This document shows positions 49,432 through 59,080 of a DNA stretch of 64,000 nt, piece after piece. The notes under the pieces were generated by a model, which was not told the DNA's origin, ran no database searches, and saw only the letters and a program-made list of their open reading frames with translations. Source of the stretch: Candidatus Woesearchaeota archaeon (GTDB lineage: Archaea; Nanobdellota; Nanobdellia; Woesearchaeales; GW2011-AR9); the NCBI GenBank assembly GCA_018696595.1, contig JABHQW010000008.1, positions 204,522 to 268,521 on the forward strand. Direction: 5' to 3'. Made by a program: the position numbers and the translations under genes. Numbering within the stretch: the stretch's first letter is position 1; each line of letters begins with the position of its first letter.

Positions 49432-51636
49432 ATGAGGTTTTTTATTTTATTTGCATTGGTTTTTGTAATTCTTTGTACAGTTTGTAGTGCAGAATTATTA
49501 ATTACTGAAATAATGTATAATCCTTCTTCAGAAATGGGTTCTGATTCTGATTTAGAATGGGTAGAAATTTATAATTCTAATAATCAAGAATTTGATTTAG
49601 CTGGTTTTACAATTAATAATAAAAAAATTGATTCTGTTAAGATCCCCGCAAACTCTTATTTAGTAATCGCAAAAGAACTTATTGATGGCAAAGATAAAGA
49701 CCTAGATAGTTTTGAATCTTGTTATGGGAATTCAGATCGTGCTTGGAATAGTTCTGATTTGAGTATCAATATAGTTGATTCTCAATCGTTTAGTTTAAGT
49801 AATACAAAAGGAACAATCACTCTTTCTGATAGCAATTATGAAATTGCAACTTATTATGAAGATGATTTTGCGGATGGAGATGGTTATTCTTTAGAATTGA
49901 TTAATAATACCTGGGTTCAGAGCAAGGAACTTTATGGAACCCCTGGAAGAAAAAATACTGGCAGTTTAGTTATTGAAGAAACTGTTAAAACCATTCCAGA
50001 AGAAATTCAATTAAGTGTTCATTTGGATGACACCATTTATACTAACTTATTGTATGATGATTTGTTTAAATTAAAGTTAGTTAACAAAGATAATTGTTCT
50101 AAAAAGAATTATGTTACTGTTGATTATTATTTAACGGATGAGAATCAAACAACAATACAAGAAAACACTTTTACAAGAGAGAATATTGGTTGTTCCTCTT
50201 ATTCTAGTACTGGAAAAATTGTTTTATCTTCTGGTGGTACGTTTAATTTATGTGGCAAAGTTGTTAATTCTGACTTTGGTAATAGTTTTAATTCTGATTT
50301 TATTTGCAAACAGGTAAAAGTGATTGATGTTTCAAAGATTCCTTGCGAAGTTTTTATCTCAGTATTAACTGAAAAAGTTTTTTACCAAGATGGCGAGAAA
50401 GTAAGTTTTTACAATCAACTTAATGAAAAGACATATCCTTATTCAATTGAGTATTGGGTAGAAGATTTATTTGGCAATTCTATTAAGAATAAGGTGACAA
50501 CAACTAACACTAATAAAAAGTCTTATACTCCAAGAATTGAAGAAGAAGATCGTGTTCTTTTCCTTAAAGCTAGAGTTACTCCAGCTTGCAAAGATTATAA
50601 TCTTACTAATAACTATTTTGAGAAAATGTTGATTATTACTAATCCTCAAATTACTTCTAGCGAAAATGTTGGTGGGGAAGAAGATTCAACAATTGAGATT
50701 AAGAAAGTCACTCCTGCCAATAAAAAGTTTGGCAGTGTTGTTAAAGCAGAGGTCGGAATCTATAAAGGTAGTACTAGCAAATATTCTCTTTCAGCATATG
50801 TAGAAAAGTCTGGAAAGAAGATTAGTGAAATTACTAAAATTAATCTGAAAGATAAACATACTAATTACAAAGTGACCTTGCCCATCCAATTGGACCCTAA
50901 TTGTAATTTAAAAGTCAAAGAAGGAAAAGCAAAGTTAATTGTTGAAGGTTTGGGGACGGAAGATTCTGAAACTATTGAAATTGAAGGGGTTGATAAAACT
51001 TTATGTAGGGATTATTTGTCTTACGTTAAGGAGCTAGAAAAAGATTCTTCTAATTCTGATACTTCTGGAGGCGCAAACAAATTTGCTTATACTTTTGTTA
51101 ATTTCCCCCAAAAAGAGAAATCAGGAAAAGAGTTTGATTTACAAGTAAAGTTTACGGGAGACAGTTCAGATCATGAAATAAAGGTTTGGGCTTATTTGTA
51201 CAGGGGAAGTAAATGTTATTCTTGTTGTAACGATTGCGAATCTGCAAGGGAACGAGATGATAATTTAATTGAGTTTGACTTAGATTCTGGAAAAGAGAAA
51301 GTGGTTTCTTTGCCTGTTTCGATTGATTCTGGTTTAGAATCTGGTGATTATAATCTGAAACTGAAAATAATTAAGGATAATCAGAAAACTGTTAAGGAAT
51401 TGACTGGGCCGATTAAAATTGAAACAGAAGCGGCTATAAAACAAACAGTTTCTACTCAACAAGTTTCTGTTGATAGTGGTAGTTCTGGAGAAACTGTAAC
51501 AACTCCTTCCAAAGGTTATTCCTCAAAAGGCTTGGTAGTTTATGAATCTAGTTCTGAGAAAGCCAAGAAAGTAATTCCTTATTTGTTGGTTGTTGTTTTT
51601 GTGTTGATTTGTTTTGTACTGGTAAAGAAGCAATAG
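49432..51636 (+). CDS. Lamin-tail-domain surface protein with C-terminal membrane anchor
   Basis: 734 residues. A signal peptide (MRFFILFALVFVILCTVCS) precedes a lamin tail domain (LLITEIMYNPSSEMGSDSD, then LEWVEIYN and FDLAGFTI, about 22-180). Several beta-rich domains follow, with Cys pairs and a CYSCCNDCESARE cluster (about 597-609), then a Gly/Ser/Thr-rich stretch and a C-terminal transmembrane helix with KK tail (VIPYLLVVVFVLICFVLVKKQ). LTD proteins in prokaryotes are extracellular and often linked to cell-surface binding. Function is not known. Confidence 0.85.
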   Translation: MRFFILFALVFVILCTVCSAELLITEIMYNPSSEMGSDSDLEWVEIYNSNNQEFDLAGFTINNKKIDSVKIPANSYLVIAKELIDGKDKDLDSFESCYGNSDRAWNSSDLSINIVDSQSFSLSNTKGTITLSDSNYEIATYYEDDFADGDGYSLELINNTWVQSKELYGTPGRKNTGSLVIEETVKTIPEEIQLSVHLDDTIYTNLLYDDLFKLKLVNKDNCSKKNYVTVDYYLTDENQTTIQENTFTRENIGCSSYSSTGKIVLSSGGTFNLCGKVVNSDFGNSFNSDFICKQVKVIDVSKIPCEVFISVLTEKVFYQDGEKVSFYNQLNEKTYPYSIEYWVEDLFGNSIKNKVTTTNTNKKSYTPRIEEEDRVLFLKARVTPACKDYNLTNNYFEKMLIITNPQITSSENVGGEEDSTIEIKKVTPANKKFGSVVKAEVGIYKGSTSKYSLSAYVEKSGKKISEITKINLKDKHTNYKVTLPIQLDPNCNLKVKEGKAKLIVEGLGTEDSETIEIEGVDKTLCRDYLSYVKELEKDSSNSDTSGGANKFAYTFVNFPQKEKSGKEFDLQVKFTGDSSDHEIKVWAYLYRGSKCYSCCNDCESARERDDNLIEFDLDSGKEKVVSLPVSIDSGLESGDYNLKLKIIKDNQKTVKELTGPIKIETEAAIKQTVSTQQVSVDSGSSGETVTTPSKGYSSKGLVVYESSSEKAKKVIPYLLVVVFVLICFVLVKKQ

Positions 51637-51643
51637 TTTGGAT

Positions 51644-52426
51644 TTACCACAATAAATCTGAAGAATCTTTTTGCATCATAAACATTTGATCATTAAAATA
51701 CCAAAAAACTAATGTTTTATCTTTTGGTTTAAGTTTTGTTAAAAGGGTATAATTCTTCATATTTATACCATGTAACATGATGTAATCTACGCCCATCTCT
51801 TCCATCTCTTGATAGAATTTTTCAACTAAATATTCGGAGGGCAAATAAGTTACTGGATGCAATAAGTAAATTTTTCCTGTTTTTAATTCTGGGTAATGTT
51901 CAGAGACATAATTAATAACCTCTGAGGAAATTGAACTAATTAAAATTAGATCCAAAATTCCTCTTTCTTTACAATCTTTAATAATTAAATCTACTATTTC
52001 TTTATCATCTTCAAAATTTCCTTGAGATTTGATTTCAATATTGACTCTTTTCTTGTTGCCTATTAAGTTCATTACTTCTTCATAAAGAGGGATGTGATAT
52101 GTACTAATCTCAGAAAGTTCTAAGTAAGTTAAATCTGAAATCTTAGCGTGATTATTTTGCATACGAAATAAAGTTAGATCATGAAAAACTACTATTTGTT
52201 TATCTTTGCTATATTGTATATCAAATTCGATAAATTCATATTTTGAATCTTCTAATGCATTGTTTATGGCAGAAATGGTGTTTTCAGAATAATCTACAGA
52301 GTTGCCTCTGTGGGCCCCTAAAACCAAAGGAAATTCACTCTCGGCATTTATACTAGGCACATATGATAACGTCATGGCTAGATAAATTACGATAACTAAT
52401 GTTGCAATTTTAATATTTTTCTTCAT
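51644..52426 (-). CDS. Glycerophosphodiester phosphodiesterase-family protein (secreted)
   Basis: 260 residues from ATG 52426. The ORF track start (52522) would add 32 residues before the signal peptide MKKNIKIATLVIVIYLAMTL. The GDPD TIM-barrel residues are present: LGAHRGNSVDYSENT, FDIQYSKDK, VVFHDLT and NIEIKSQG. Family members release glycerol phosphate from glycerophosphodiesters, and a few act on other phosphodiesters. An N-terminal helix places the enzyme outside the membrane. Confidence 0.88.
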   Translation of the reverse strand: MKKNIKIATLVIVIYLAMTLSYVPSINAESEFPLVLGAHRGNSVDYSENTISAINNALEDSKYEFIEFDIQYSKDKQIVVFHDLTLFRMQNNHAKISDLTYLELSEISTYHIPLYEEVMNLIGNKKRVNIEIKSQGNFEDDKEIVDLIIKDCKERGILDLILISSISSEVINYVSEHYPELKTGKIYLLHPVTYLPSEYLVEKFYQEMEEMGVDYIMLHGINMKNYTLLTKLKPKDKTLVFWYFNDQMFMMQKDSSDLLW

Positions 52427-52535
52427 AATAGTATTAATGGCTTCTCCCTTTATAAATGTTTTGTATTTTAGTCCTTGTTCAGTAGTAACAAGGAGTTCAG
52501 AAACACTTAAAAACCAATTCAAATTATCATTAATT

Positions 52536-53108
52536 ATGGTTAAAAATATATTATTTAGGGCTGTAATTGAGGTTTTAGGAAAGCCAGAAGAACATGTAGA
52601 AAAATCTCTTAAAAAGTTTGTTGGTAATTTAAAGAAAGATGAAGATTTTAAAGTTACTAGTGAAGATTATGCTCAAATAAAAAAACAAGATGAACAAGAA
52701 CTTTGGGCAGGATTTGCTGAAATCGAAGCATCAACTAATAACATTGACAATTTAGTACGTTTTTGTTTTGATTATATGCCTTCAATGATTGAAATCATTG
52801 AACCAAAAGAATTGAAACTTAGTGAAACAGATCTTTCTCATTTTTTGAACAGTTTACAAGCAAGATTACATAATATTGATATGGTAGCTAAGCAAGTTAA
52901 GTTTGAAAATGATCAACTGAAAAGAAACATGACTGGATTGTTAAGAAATTATTTACTTGTTTTATTAAATAATAAAAGTTTTAGTTCTGAGCAATTAAGT
53001 AAATTTACAGGAGTAAAGCAAGAAAAATTAGAAGATTATTTAGATCAATTAATTGATGAAGGAAGGGTTGAATTAAAAGATGGTGTTTATTCAGCTAAAA
53101 AAAAATAA
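52536..53108 (+). CDS. Unknown helical protein upstream of scpB
   Basis: 190 residues from ATG 52536 (the ORF track adds 33 residues that overlap the divergent GDPD start). It is entirely helical in appearance, with an N-terminal segment RAVIEVLGKPEEHVEKSL. The C-terminal winged-helix-like stretch is FSSEQLSKFTGVKQEKLEDYLDQLIDEGRVELKDGVY. The gene stands 30 nt before scpB, where bacteria and some archaea place the kleisin ScpA. It does not align convincingly with ScpA by eye, but a condensin-associated role is worth testing. Confidence 0.65.
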   Translation: MVKNILFRAVIEVLGKPEEHVEKSLKKFVGNLKKDEDFKVTSEDYAQIKKQDEQELWAGFAEIEASTNNIDNLVRFCFDYMPSMIEIIEPKELKLSETDLSHFLNSLQARLHNIDMVAKQVKFENDQLKRNMTGLLRNYLLVLLNNKSFSSEQLSKFTGVKQEKLEDYLDQLIDEGRVELKDGVYSAKKK

Positions 53109-53138
53109 ATTAAATTTTTTAAAAAGAGGGTACACAAA

Positions 53139-53756
53139 ATGACTAATCAAAAAAAAGTAGAAGCAGTTCTATTTGCAGTTGGTAAAGAAATAACTTCTGA
53201 ACGAATTGCTAATCTTTGTTCTTTAGAAATTAAAGAAGTAAATAAAGTTATGAAAGCGCTTACTAAAGATTATGAACAAAGCGATAATGCTTTAAAAATT
53301 GAAGCAAGAGATAATGGTTGGAAATTAACTGTTCAAGATAAATATGTTCCTCTTGTTAGTAATTTAGTTTCTTCATTAGAATTAGAGAAACCATTAATGG
53401 ACACGTTGGCAGTCGTTGCTTGGAAATATCCAATCGTGCAATCAGAAATTATTAAGTTGCGTGGTTCTGGCGCTTATGATCATATGCGAGAATTAGTAGA
53501 AATGGGTTTTATTGCTAAAGAGAAGTTTGGCCGAACCTATAAAGTTAAATTATCTCAGAAATTCTTTTCTTATTTTGATCTCCCTTCAGAAGAGGCTAAG
53601 CAAGCCTTTTTGAAAGAAGTCCCTGCAGAGGTTTTAGAAGAAGCTGGTGCTGTTGAGAAAGAAGCAGAGGAAGTAGAACGGCTAGTTGAACTTGAAGGAA
53701 AAGAAAAGGCTGGGAAGGACGAGATTGGTTCTGCTATGGATGAACTTCAAAAGTAG
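53139..53756 (+). CDS. scpB: Segregation and condensation protein B (ScpB)
   Basis: 205 residues with two winged helices: VEAVLFAVGKEITSERIANLC (about 7-27) and LMDTLAVVAWKYPIVQSEIIKLRGSGAYDHM (about 86-117), then a Glu/Lys-rich tail. ScpB binds the kleisin ScpA of the SMC complex and helps to compact and segregate chromosomes. No recognisable scpA or smc gene is in the window; an unknown helical protein precedes it. A GAGGGT motif precedes the start. Confidence 0.93.
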   Translation: MTNQKKVEAVLFAVGKEITSERIANLCSLEIKEVNKVMKALTKDYEQSDNALKIEARDNGWKLTVQDKYVPLVSNLVSSLELEKPLMDTLAVVAWKYPIVQSEIIKLRGSGAYDHMRELVEMGFIAKEKFGRTYKVKLSQKFFSYFDLPSEEAKQAFLKEVPAEVLEEAGAVEKEAEEVERLVELEGKEKAGKDEIGSAMDELQK

Positions 53757-53779
53757 ATTAGTTTTCTTGTTTTTTATTC

Positions 53780-53844
53780 TATAAAACCACAACATTTATA
53801 AAGCCCCCTACTCTATTATTTTTAGGGTTTTATCGTCGATAAAA
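53780..53844 (+). promoter_or_regulatory. gyrA promoter and leader hairpin
   Basis: A TATA-like CATTTATAAAGC (about 53790-53801) lies about 70 nt before the gyrA ATG. Downstream is TTTTATC-gtc-GATAAAA (53828-53844), a perfect 7-bp hairpin at the expected transcript 5' end, and ATAAAACC (53780) pairs with GGTTTTAT (53826). The dyad could be an operator or leader structure for control of gyrase. Confidence 0.4.
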
Positions 53845-53865
53845 GAGGAAAATCAATTATTAACA

Positions 53866-56469
53866 ATGGAAGAAACAGCACCACAAAAAAGTGAGAAAAT
53901 TGTACCTAAAGTCATCGAAGAAGAGATGAAAGAAGCTTACGTTAATTATGCCATGTCTGTAATTATTGGCCGGGCACTTCCAGATGTGAGAGATGGATTA
54001 AAACCGGTTCACCGAAGAATTCTTTATGCAATGCACGATCTGGGAATGTTTTACAATAAATCATCTAAGAAGTGTGCCCGAATTGTTGGTGATGTTTTGG
54101 GTAAGTATCATCCTCATGGTGATGCTTCGGTTTATGACGCTTTAGTTCGGATGGCTCAAAGTTTTTCTTTACGTTACCCTTTAATTAAAGGTCAAGGTAA
54201 TTTTGGTAGTTTAGATGGGGATAAAGCAGCAGCTTACAGATATACTGAAGCAAAATTACAAAAGTTAGCTAATGAAATGCTTAAAGATATTGAGAAAAAT
54301 ACTGTTGATTTTAAAGATAACTTTGATGGTTCATTAAAAGAACCAGTAGTTTTACCTAACAAATTACCTAACTTATTAGTTAACGGTTCTACAGGAATTG
54401 CAGTTGGAATGGCTACAAATATTCCTCCTCATAATGTTGGCGAGATTTGTGAAGCAACAATTGCAATCATTGACAATCCTGAAATTAGTGTTGAAGACTT
54501 AATGGAAATTATTCCTGGCCCTGACTTTCCAACTGGTGGAGAAGTTTCATGTGGAAATGCTTTATGGCACGCTTATGCAAAAGGTAAAGGTAAAGTTGTA
54601 ATTAAAGCGGTTGTTGAGATTGAAGATGATAAAATTATTGTTAAAGAAATTCCTTACATGGTTAACAAAGCGGAACTGATTGAACATATTGCTTTGTTAG
54701 TTAGAGATAAAAAGATTTTAGGAATTAGAAATATTAATGATGAATCTGATCGGGAAGGTATCCGGGTTGTTATTGATTTGAAAAGAGATGCTGATTCACA
54801 GGTGATTTTGAATCAGTTGTACAAATATAGCAGATTAAAAGTTTCTTTTGGAATTAATTTACTTGCTTTGGTAGACAATCAACCAAAAGTATTAGGAATA
54901 AAAGAAATAATGGAACTCCACATTAAGCATCGGAAAGAAGTTATTGTTAGAAGAACCCAATATGATTTAGATCAAGCTGAGAAAAAAATTCACATTTTGG
55001 ATGGGTTATTAGTTGCTTTAAATAATATTGATGCAGTGATCCCGGGAATTAAGAACAGTAAAACCGTTGAAGAGGCTAAACAGTTTTTAATGACAAATTA
55101 TGACCTTTCTGAGATTCAGGCTAAAGCAATCCTTGAAATGAAATTACAAAAGTTAGCTTCTTTAGAACAGGAAAAAATTAGGTCTGAACATAAAGAATTA
55201 TTGGAAAGAATTGCACATTATCAATCAATTTTATCTTCAGATGAAAAAGTATTAAATTTGATTAAAGAAGAATTAGCTGAGATAAATAGTAATTATGATG
55301 ACGGAAGAAGATCAAAGATTGTTCAGGGAGAAGATGAAGATATTGATATGGAAGAATTGATTGAAGAAGAAACTGTTGTTGTTACTATGACTAATTCTGG
55401 TTATGTTAAAAGATTGCCTTTAGAAACTTACAAAGTTCAACATCGGGGTGGTAGAGGCGTCAAAGCAACGGGGATGAAAGATGAAGATTTTGTTGAGAAA
55501 TTTTACGTAACCTCAACACACGCTTATATGTTATTTTTTACAGATCAAGGACAAGTTTATTGGTTAAAAGTTTACAATCTTCCTGAAGGGAGTAGACAAG
55601 CTCGAGGGAGACATCTTGCTAACTTATTAGAACTTAACGAAGGAGAAAATATTAATGCCGTAATTCCTGTAAGAGACTTTAAAGAAGGTTATTTATTCTT
55701 TGCAACTAAACAAGGAACTGTTAAGAAAACAGAATTATTGAACTTTTCTAGGCCTCGAAAAGGTGGAATTAGGGCGATAAGTTTAGATGAAAATGATTCT
55801 TTAATTGGTGTTAAATACACTGGTGGCGATAAAGAGATTCTTTTAGCTACTAAGAACGGGCTTGCTAATCGATTTAGAGAGAAAGATGTTCGTTCAATGG
55901 GTAGAACTGCTCGAGGGGTTAGAGGAATTAAGTTAAGAGAAAATGATGAAGTTATTGGTATGTTAGCAGCAGAAGAAGGTAAAGAAATTTTAACTTTAAC
56001 TGAGAAAGGTTATGGTAAAAGAACCCCCGTTTCTGATTATCGGTTATGTAATCGTGGTGGAAGAGGGGTAACCAACATTAAAGTTACTGATAAAAACGGC
56101 CCCGCTAAAACTGTAAAGTTAGTTGACGGTTCTGAAGGATTAATGATTATGTCCAAGAATGGTATCGCGATTAGAATGAAATGTACAAGCATCTCTGTAA
56201 TTGGAAGAGCAACTCAAGGAGTAAGGGTTATGCGTTTAAGTGAGAGTGACGAATTGGCGGCCGCTGCAAAGATTATTGATGAAGATAATGATGATAAAGA
56301 ACTTCCTTTAGTTGAAGAAGAAGAAAATAGTAATGGTGGTCCTGATGAAAATAGTGAAGATGACTTAGTTAATGATGAATCTGCAGAAAGTGAAGGCCAA
56401 GATGATGAAGAAAATGAAGAGAGTAATGAAGATAATGAAGAATTAAATGAAGAGGAAAATAGTTCTTAG
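53866..56469 (+). CDS. gyrA: DNA gyrase subunit A, bacterial type
   Basis: Cuts and rejoins DNA to introduce negative supercoils with GyrB. The 867 residues have the N-terminal breakage-reunion domain with the catalytic Tyr in [11 protein letters not shown] (about Tyr126) and a coiled-coil arm. The C-terminal beta-propeller carries the GyrA box QHRGGRG (about 525-531), which marks gyrase rather than topoisomerase IV. A highly acidic Glu/Asp/Asn tail of about 55 residues ends the protein. Gyrase is of bacterial origin and patchy in archaea. gyrB is not in this window. Confidence 0.96.
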   Translation: MEETAPQKSEKIVPKVIEEEMKEAYVNYAMSVIIGRALPDVRDGLKPVHRRILYAMHDLGMFYNKSSKKCARIVGDVLGKYHPHGDASVYDALVRMAQSFSLRYPLIKGQGNFGSLDGDKAAAYRYTEAKLQKLANEMLKDIEKNTVDFKDNFDGSLKEPVVLPNKLPNLLVNGSTGIAVGMATNIPPHNVGEICEATIAIIDNPEISVEDLMEIIPGPDFPTGGEVSCGNALWHAYAKGKGKVVIKAVVEIEDDKIIVKEIPYMVNKAELIEHIALLVRDKKILGIRNINDESDREGIRVVIDLKRDADSQVILNQLYKYSRLKVSFGINLLALVDNQPKVLGIKEIMELHIKHRKEVIVRRTQYDLDQAEKKIHILDGLLVALNNIDAVIPGIKNSKTVEEAKQFLMTNYDLSEIQAKAILEMKLQKLASLEQEKIRSEHKELLERIAHYQSILSSDEKVLNLIKEELAEINSNYDDGRRSKIVQGEDEDIDMEELIEEETVVVTMTNSGYVKRLPLETYKVQHRGGRGVKATGMKDEDFVEKFYVTSTHAYMLFFTDQGQVYWLKVYNLPEGSRQARGRHLANLLELNEGENINAVIPVRDFKEGYLFFATKQGTVKKTELLNFSRPRKGGIRAISLDENDSLIGVKYTGGDKEILLATKNGLANRFREKDVRSMGRTARGVRGIKLRENDEVIGMLAAEEGKEILTLTEKGYGKRTPVSDYRLCNRGGRGVTNIKVTDKNGPAKTVKLVDGSEGLMIMSKNGIAIRMKCTSISVIGRATQGVRVMRLSESDELAAAAKIIDEDNDDKELPLVEEEENSNGGPDENSEDDLVNDESAESEGQDDEENEESNEDNEELNEEENSS

Positions 56470-56472
56470 ATT

Positions 56473-57417
56473 ATGAAAATATTTATCTTAGTCAATCCCG
56501 GAATGGAAGAAGTTGCTCAGCAAGAAGTTAAAGAGTTAGCTAATGTTTCTGCTAAGGTTTATGATTCTGTTTTAGAAGTTGAAGTTGATGATTATTCTAA
56601 ATTAAAAAAATTACAATCAGCAAGAAGAGTTTTAGTTTCTTTAGGTAAAGGATTAGAAACTTTTGATAATGATGATTGGAAAAATCATTTTTCTGCTGAC
56701 AAATTGTTTAAAGTTGAGATTGAAAATGTTAAGGGTCAAGAAAATCGTTTAGAACTTGCTAGAAAAGTTGCAGGGATGGTTTATGCTGAATTAGATTTTG
56801 AACCAAAATTAGAATTGAAAAAGCCAGAGATGTTGGTTATAGTTTATTTTAATGGTAAAGATTATTTTGTTGGGGTCGATGAGAATGTTGAAGAATTAAA
56901 TTCTCGTTCTTATCGGGTGTTTGCTCATTCTGCTTCCTTTAAGGGTGATCTGGCTTATTATTTTGTTAGAAAGTCTGGGTTTAAGAAAGGTGAGAAACTA
57001 CTTGTTGGTTTTTGTAAAGATGGCACTTTAGCAATTGAAGCTGCTTTGTTTTCTGGGGAGAAGGTTTTTTCTTTTGATGAAAGCAGACAGAACATTACTG
57101 CTTCTAGGAAGAATGCCCAACTTGCTACTGTAAAAGATTTAGTTGAATCCCAAAAATATGCTTTGGATGAATTAGATGTTCGGTTTTCTGAAAAAGAGTT
57201 TGATTGTTTTATTTTACAAATTACTACTAAAGATGAGGGCAAATTGAATGAGATTTATTATCAAGCTAGTTATATTCTTAAGAAAGGCGGACGAATATTT
57301 ATTATTGGTAGGGAAAATTGGGAATTATCTGTTTCTGAAAAGTTTAAGTTAATTTTTGAAGACACGGTTAAGAAAGGCGATAGTGTGCATAAGTTCTGGC
57401 TAATGGAAAAGAAGTAG
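56473..57417 (+). CDS. THUMP-domain RNA methyltransferase-like protein with degenerate catalytic motifs
   Basis: 314 residues. An N-terminal ferredoxin-like plus THUMP region (about 1-150) is followed by a Rossmann methyltransferase domain resembling Trm14/RlmL. The SAM-binding loop is eroded: LLVGFCKDGTLAIEAALFSG instead of DPxCGSGTIxIEA. The catalytic NPPY motif is absent (FDCFILQITTKDEG at that position). The second SAM strand VFSFDES remains. It probably binds tRNA but may not methylate. It starts 3 nt after the gyrA stop, so it is co-transcribed with it. Confidence 0.78.
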   Translation: MKIFILVNPGMEEVAQQEVKELANVSAKVYDSVLEVEVDDYSKLKKLQSARRVLVSLGKGLETFDNDDWKNHFSADKLFKVEIENVKGQENRLELARKVAGMVYAELDFEPKLELKKPEMLVIVYFNGKDYFVGVDENVEELNSRSYRVFAHSASFKGDLAYYFVRKSGFKKGEKLLVGFCKDGTLAIEAALFSGEKVFSFDESRQNITASRKNAQLATVKDLVESQKYALDELDVRFSEKEFDCFILQITTKDEGKLNEIYYQASYILKKGGRIFIIGRENWELSVSEKFKLIFEDTVKKGDSVHKFWLMEKK

Positions 57418-57428
57418 GTTGTAGTTAT

Positions 57429-57570
57429 TATAAAACCCTCACCATTGCCATAAGGTCAAAATTCTAACAAATTTAACATTTAGTGCGTTACGAGGGGACG
57501 CTCCATCCGGGAACGTAGCACTATCAAAAACCAAAACGAGAATTTTGAAGGCAAAGAAGAGGGTTTTATA
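57429..57570 (-). ncRNA. Structured element B: nested inverted repeats with conserved core
   Basis: Outer arms TATAAAACCCTC / GAGGGTTTTATA (57429-57440 and 57559-57570) are perfect. Inside them come TTGCC/GGCAA, AAAATTCT/AGAATTTT and TAGTGC/GCACTA. The minus-strand apex is TCCCGGATGGAGCGTCCCC (57512-57494), which differs from element A at one base. In the apical hairpin GGATG-gag-CGTCC this changes a T-A to a T-G pair, so pairing survives only if the minus strand is the RNA. Outer stems are unrelated to those of element A. No reading frame fits. Function unknown. Confidence 0.6.
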
Positions 57571-57622
57571 TTTACCTTGAAAAACAAATTATTTATATAG
57601 CTAAACCTTTTTATTTATAGTA

Positions 57623-58363
57623 ATGGTTAGCACTAAAGAGAATATTGAAAGATTGAAAGAATACTTTCGTTACAGCAAACAAGAATTAGTAGGAATAATT
57701 GTAGCGATTATTGTTTTTGGTTTTCTGTTTTCATTTAGAGATTGGGGTGAAGAACAGTTCGATTTAATGTTTGGGTTGAAAAACTTGTTCCTAGCACTTC
57801 TTGTTGTAGCAATATCATTCTTCTTCAGATTATCCAGTCAAAAGATTTATGCTCTAACTCAAGGCCAGAAAGCAGAATATAAAGTTTGGTGGGCAGGAAT
57901 AGTAGTTTCTTTAATTATTGGTTTTATTACTTTAGGAAGAGTGCCTTTGGTTTTAGCAGGGGGAATGATTTCTGCTTTTATGGTTAAACAAAGGTTGGGA
58001 GAATTCAGATACGGTTTCTCACATTGGGTAATGGCGATAACCGCAATGTGGGGTTTATTTGGGAATTTAATTTTAGCGATTTTATTTGCAGTTGGATTAT
58101 ATGCTATGCCCCAAAGTTATTTCTTTTTGTTAGGGATGCAATTTAATTTAATGATGGCTTTCTGTGCTTGGTTACCATTCCCACAACAGGATGGATTAAG
58201 TTTATTTTTTGGTTCAAGGAAAATGTTTGCGATTGGAATTGTAATGGTTCTTTTAGCTGCAGTATTATTATTAACAAGAACAAAGGGGGGATTGATCGCT
58301 GCAATTGTAATAGGTTTAGCTGTCGCTATTGGTTATATTGCAATCGGATCTGAAAAAGATTAA
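57623..58363 (+). CDS. Site-2 protease (M50)-like membrane protein lacking the zinc motif
   Basis: 246 residues with six or so helices. The fold pattern of archaeal M50 proteases is recognisable: the second helix with the following AEYKVWWAGI, and the later GMQFNLMMAFCAWLPFPQQDGLSLF, which matches the NLxxAxFNLLPIPPLDG signature. Where HExxH should be the sequence is FRLSSQKIYAL, so both His and the Glu are replaced (R, L, Q). The protein is probably a pseudoprotease, perhaps a membrane scaffold or substrate-binding paralogue. TATA-like TTATTTATATAG lies about 30 nt upstream. Confidence 0.7.
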   Translation: MVSTKENIERLKEYFRYSKQELVGIIVAIIVFGFLFSFRDWGEEQFDLMFGLKNLFLALLVVAISFFFRLSSQKIYALTQGQKAEYKVWWAGIVVSLIIGFITLGRVPLVLAGGMISAFMVKQRLGEFRYGFSHWVMAITAMWGLFGNLILAILFAVGLYAMPQSYFFLLGMQFNLMMAFCAWLPFPQQDGLSLFFGSRKMFAIGIVMVLLAAVLLLTRTKGGLIAAIVIGLAVAIGYIAIGSEKD

Positions 58364-58364
58364 A

Positions 58365-58709
58365 ATGGGTCTTAAATTAGATGAAAATTGGGCAGAAGTT
58401 ATTGCAGTGTTCTTTTTAGTTCTCGGCTTTGTTATCTCTGCTTTACTACATAATGCAATTATTACTTTCTTATCTGTTGTAATAGCTGGTTTTTTAGCGG
58501 GGAGAATTTATTATTTGAAACGGTTTGCAGAACCAACATTACCTCTTATTTTGATTATTCTTGGTTTCTTTATTGGTTATCTGTTGGGCAGTTTTTGGGC
58601 TAGTAGGTTATGGGTAATCATCTTTTTTGTTGTTTCTTTTGGGTTGTCCTATTACTTACATCTGAAAGGAATTTTCGTAACATTTAAAAGTGAGAAGTTC
58701 ATCAAGTAA
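58365..58709 (+). CDS. Small multi-pass membrane protein
   Basis: 114 residues from ATG 58365 (the ORF track start at 58329 overlaps the upstream gene and adds 12 residues). Four predicted helices, with short charged ends (MGLKLDENWAEVIAVF; KSEKFIK). No family recognised. The start lies one base after the upstream stop, so it is probably translationally coupled to the M50-like protein. Confidence 0.6.
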   Translation: MGLKLDENWAEVIAVFFLVLGFVISALLHNAIITFLSVVIAGFLAGRIYYLKRFAEPTLPLILIILGFFIGYLLGSFWASRLWVIIFFVVSFGLSYYLHLKGIFVTFKSEKFIK

Positions 58710-58713
58710 GGAT

Positions 58714-59007
58714 ATGGAAACTTACAAAGCAAAAAGTATTACGATTAGTAGAAAACCGGGCACGGACAAAGATGGGTTTTGGACCGCATTTATTGGTTTA
58801 TTTGAAGATAATAACCCTCATTTGAAAGCTAAAGCCCCAATTAAAGTTTTAGAGATTGAAGAAGTAGAGAAAGTACGTCTTCATGACTTACGTAATGTTT
58901 CTTATTATCTTCTGGGAAATGATATTGTAATTAACAATCTTGTAGAATTAAATACTGAGTATAAAGATAATATTCTTACTTTAACAGGGAAACAGAACTT
59001 GAAATAG
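58714..59007 (+). CDS. Hypothetical soluble protein
   Basis: 97 residues from ATG 58714 (METYKAKSITISRKPGTDKDGF); the ORF track starts at GTG 58690 within the upstream gene. Probably a beta-rich protein (HDLRNVSYYLLGNDIVINNLVEL), with no known family. It is the third gene of the M50-like run. Either start is possible. Confidence 0.5.
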   Translation: METYKAKSITISRKPGTDKDGFWTAFIGLFEDNNPHLKAKAPIKVLEIEEVEKVRLHDLRNVSYYLLGNDIVINNLVELNTEYKDNILTLTGKQNLK

Positions 59008-59080
59008 GATGTACTTGTAGATGCGCTGAGTTTATTCACTGGCCAATAATCTTATAAAATAATAATTTATTCTATCACCT

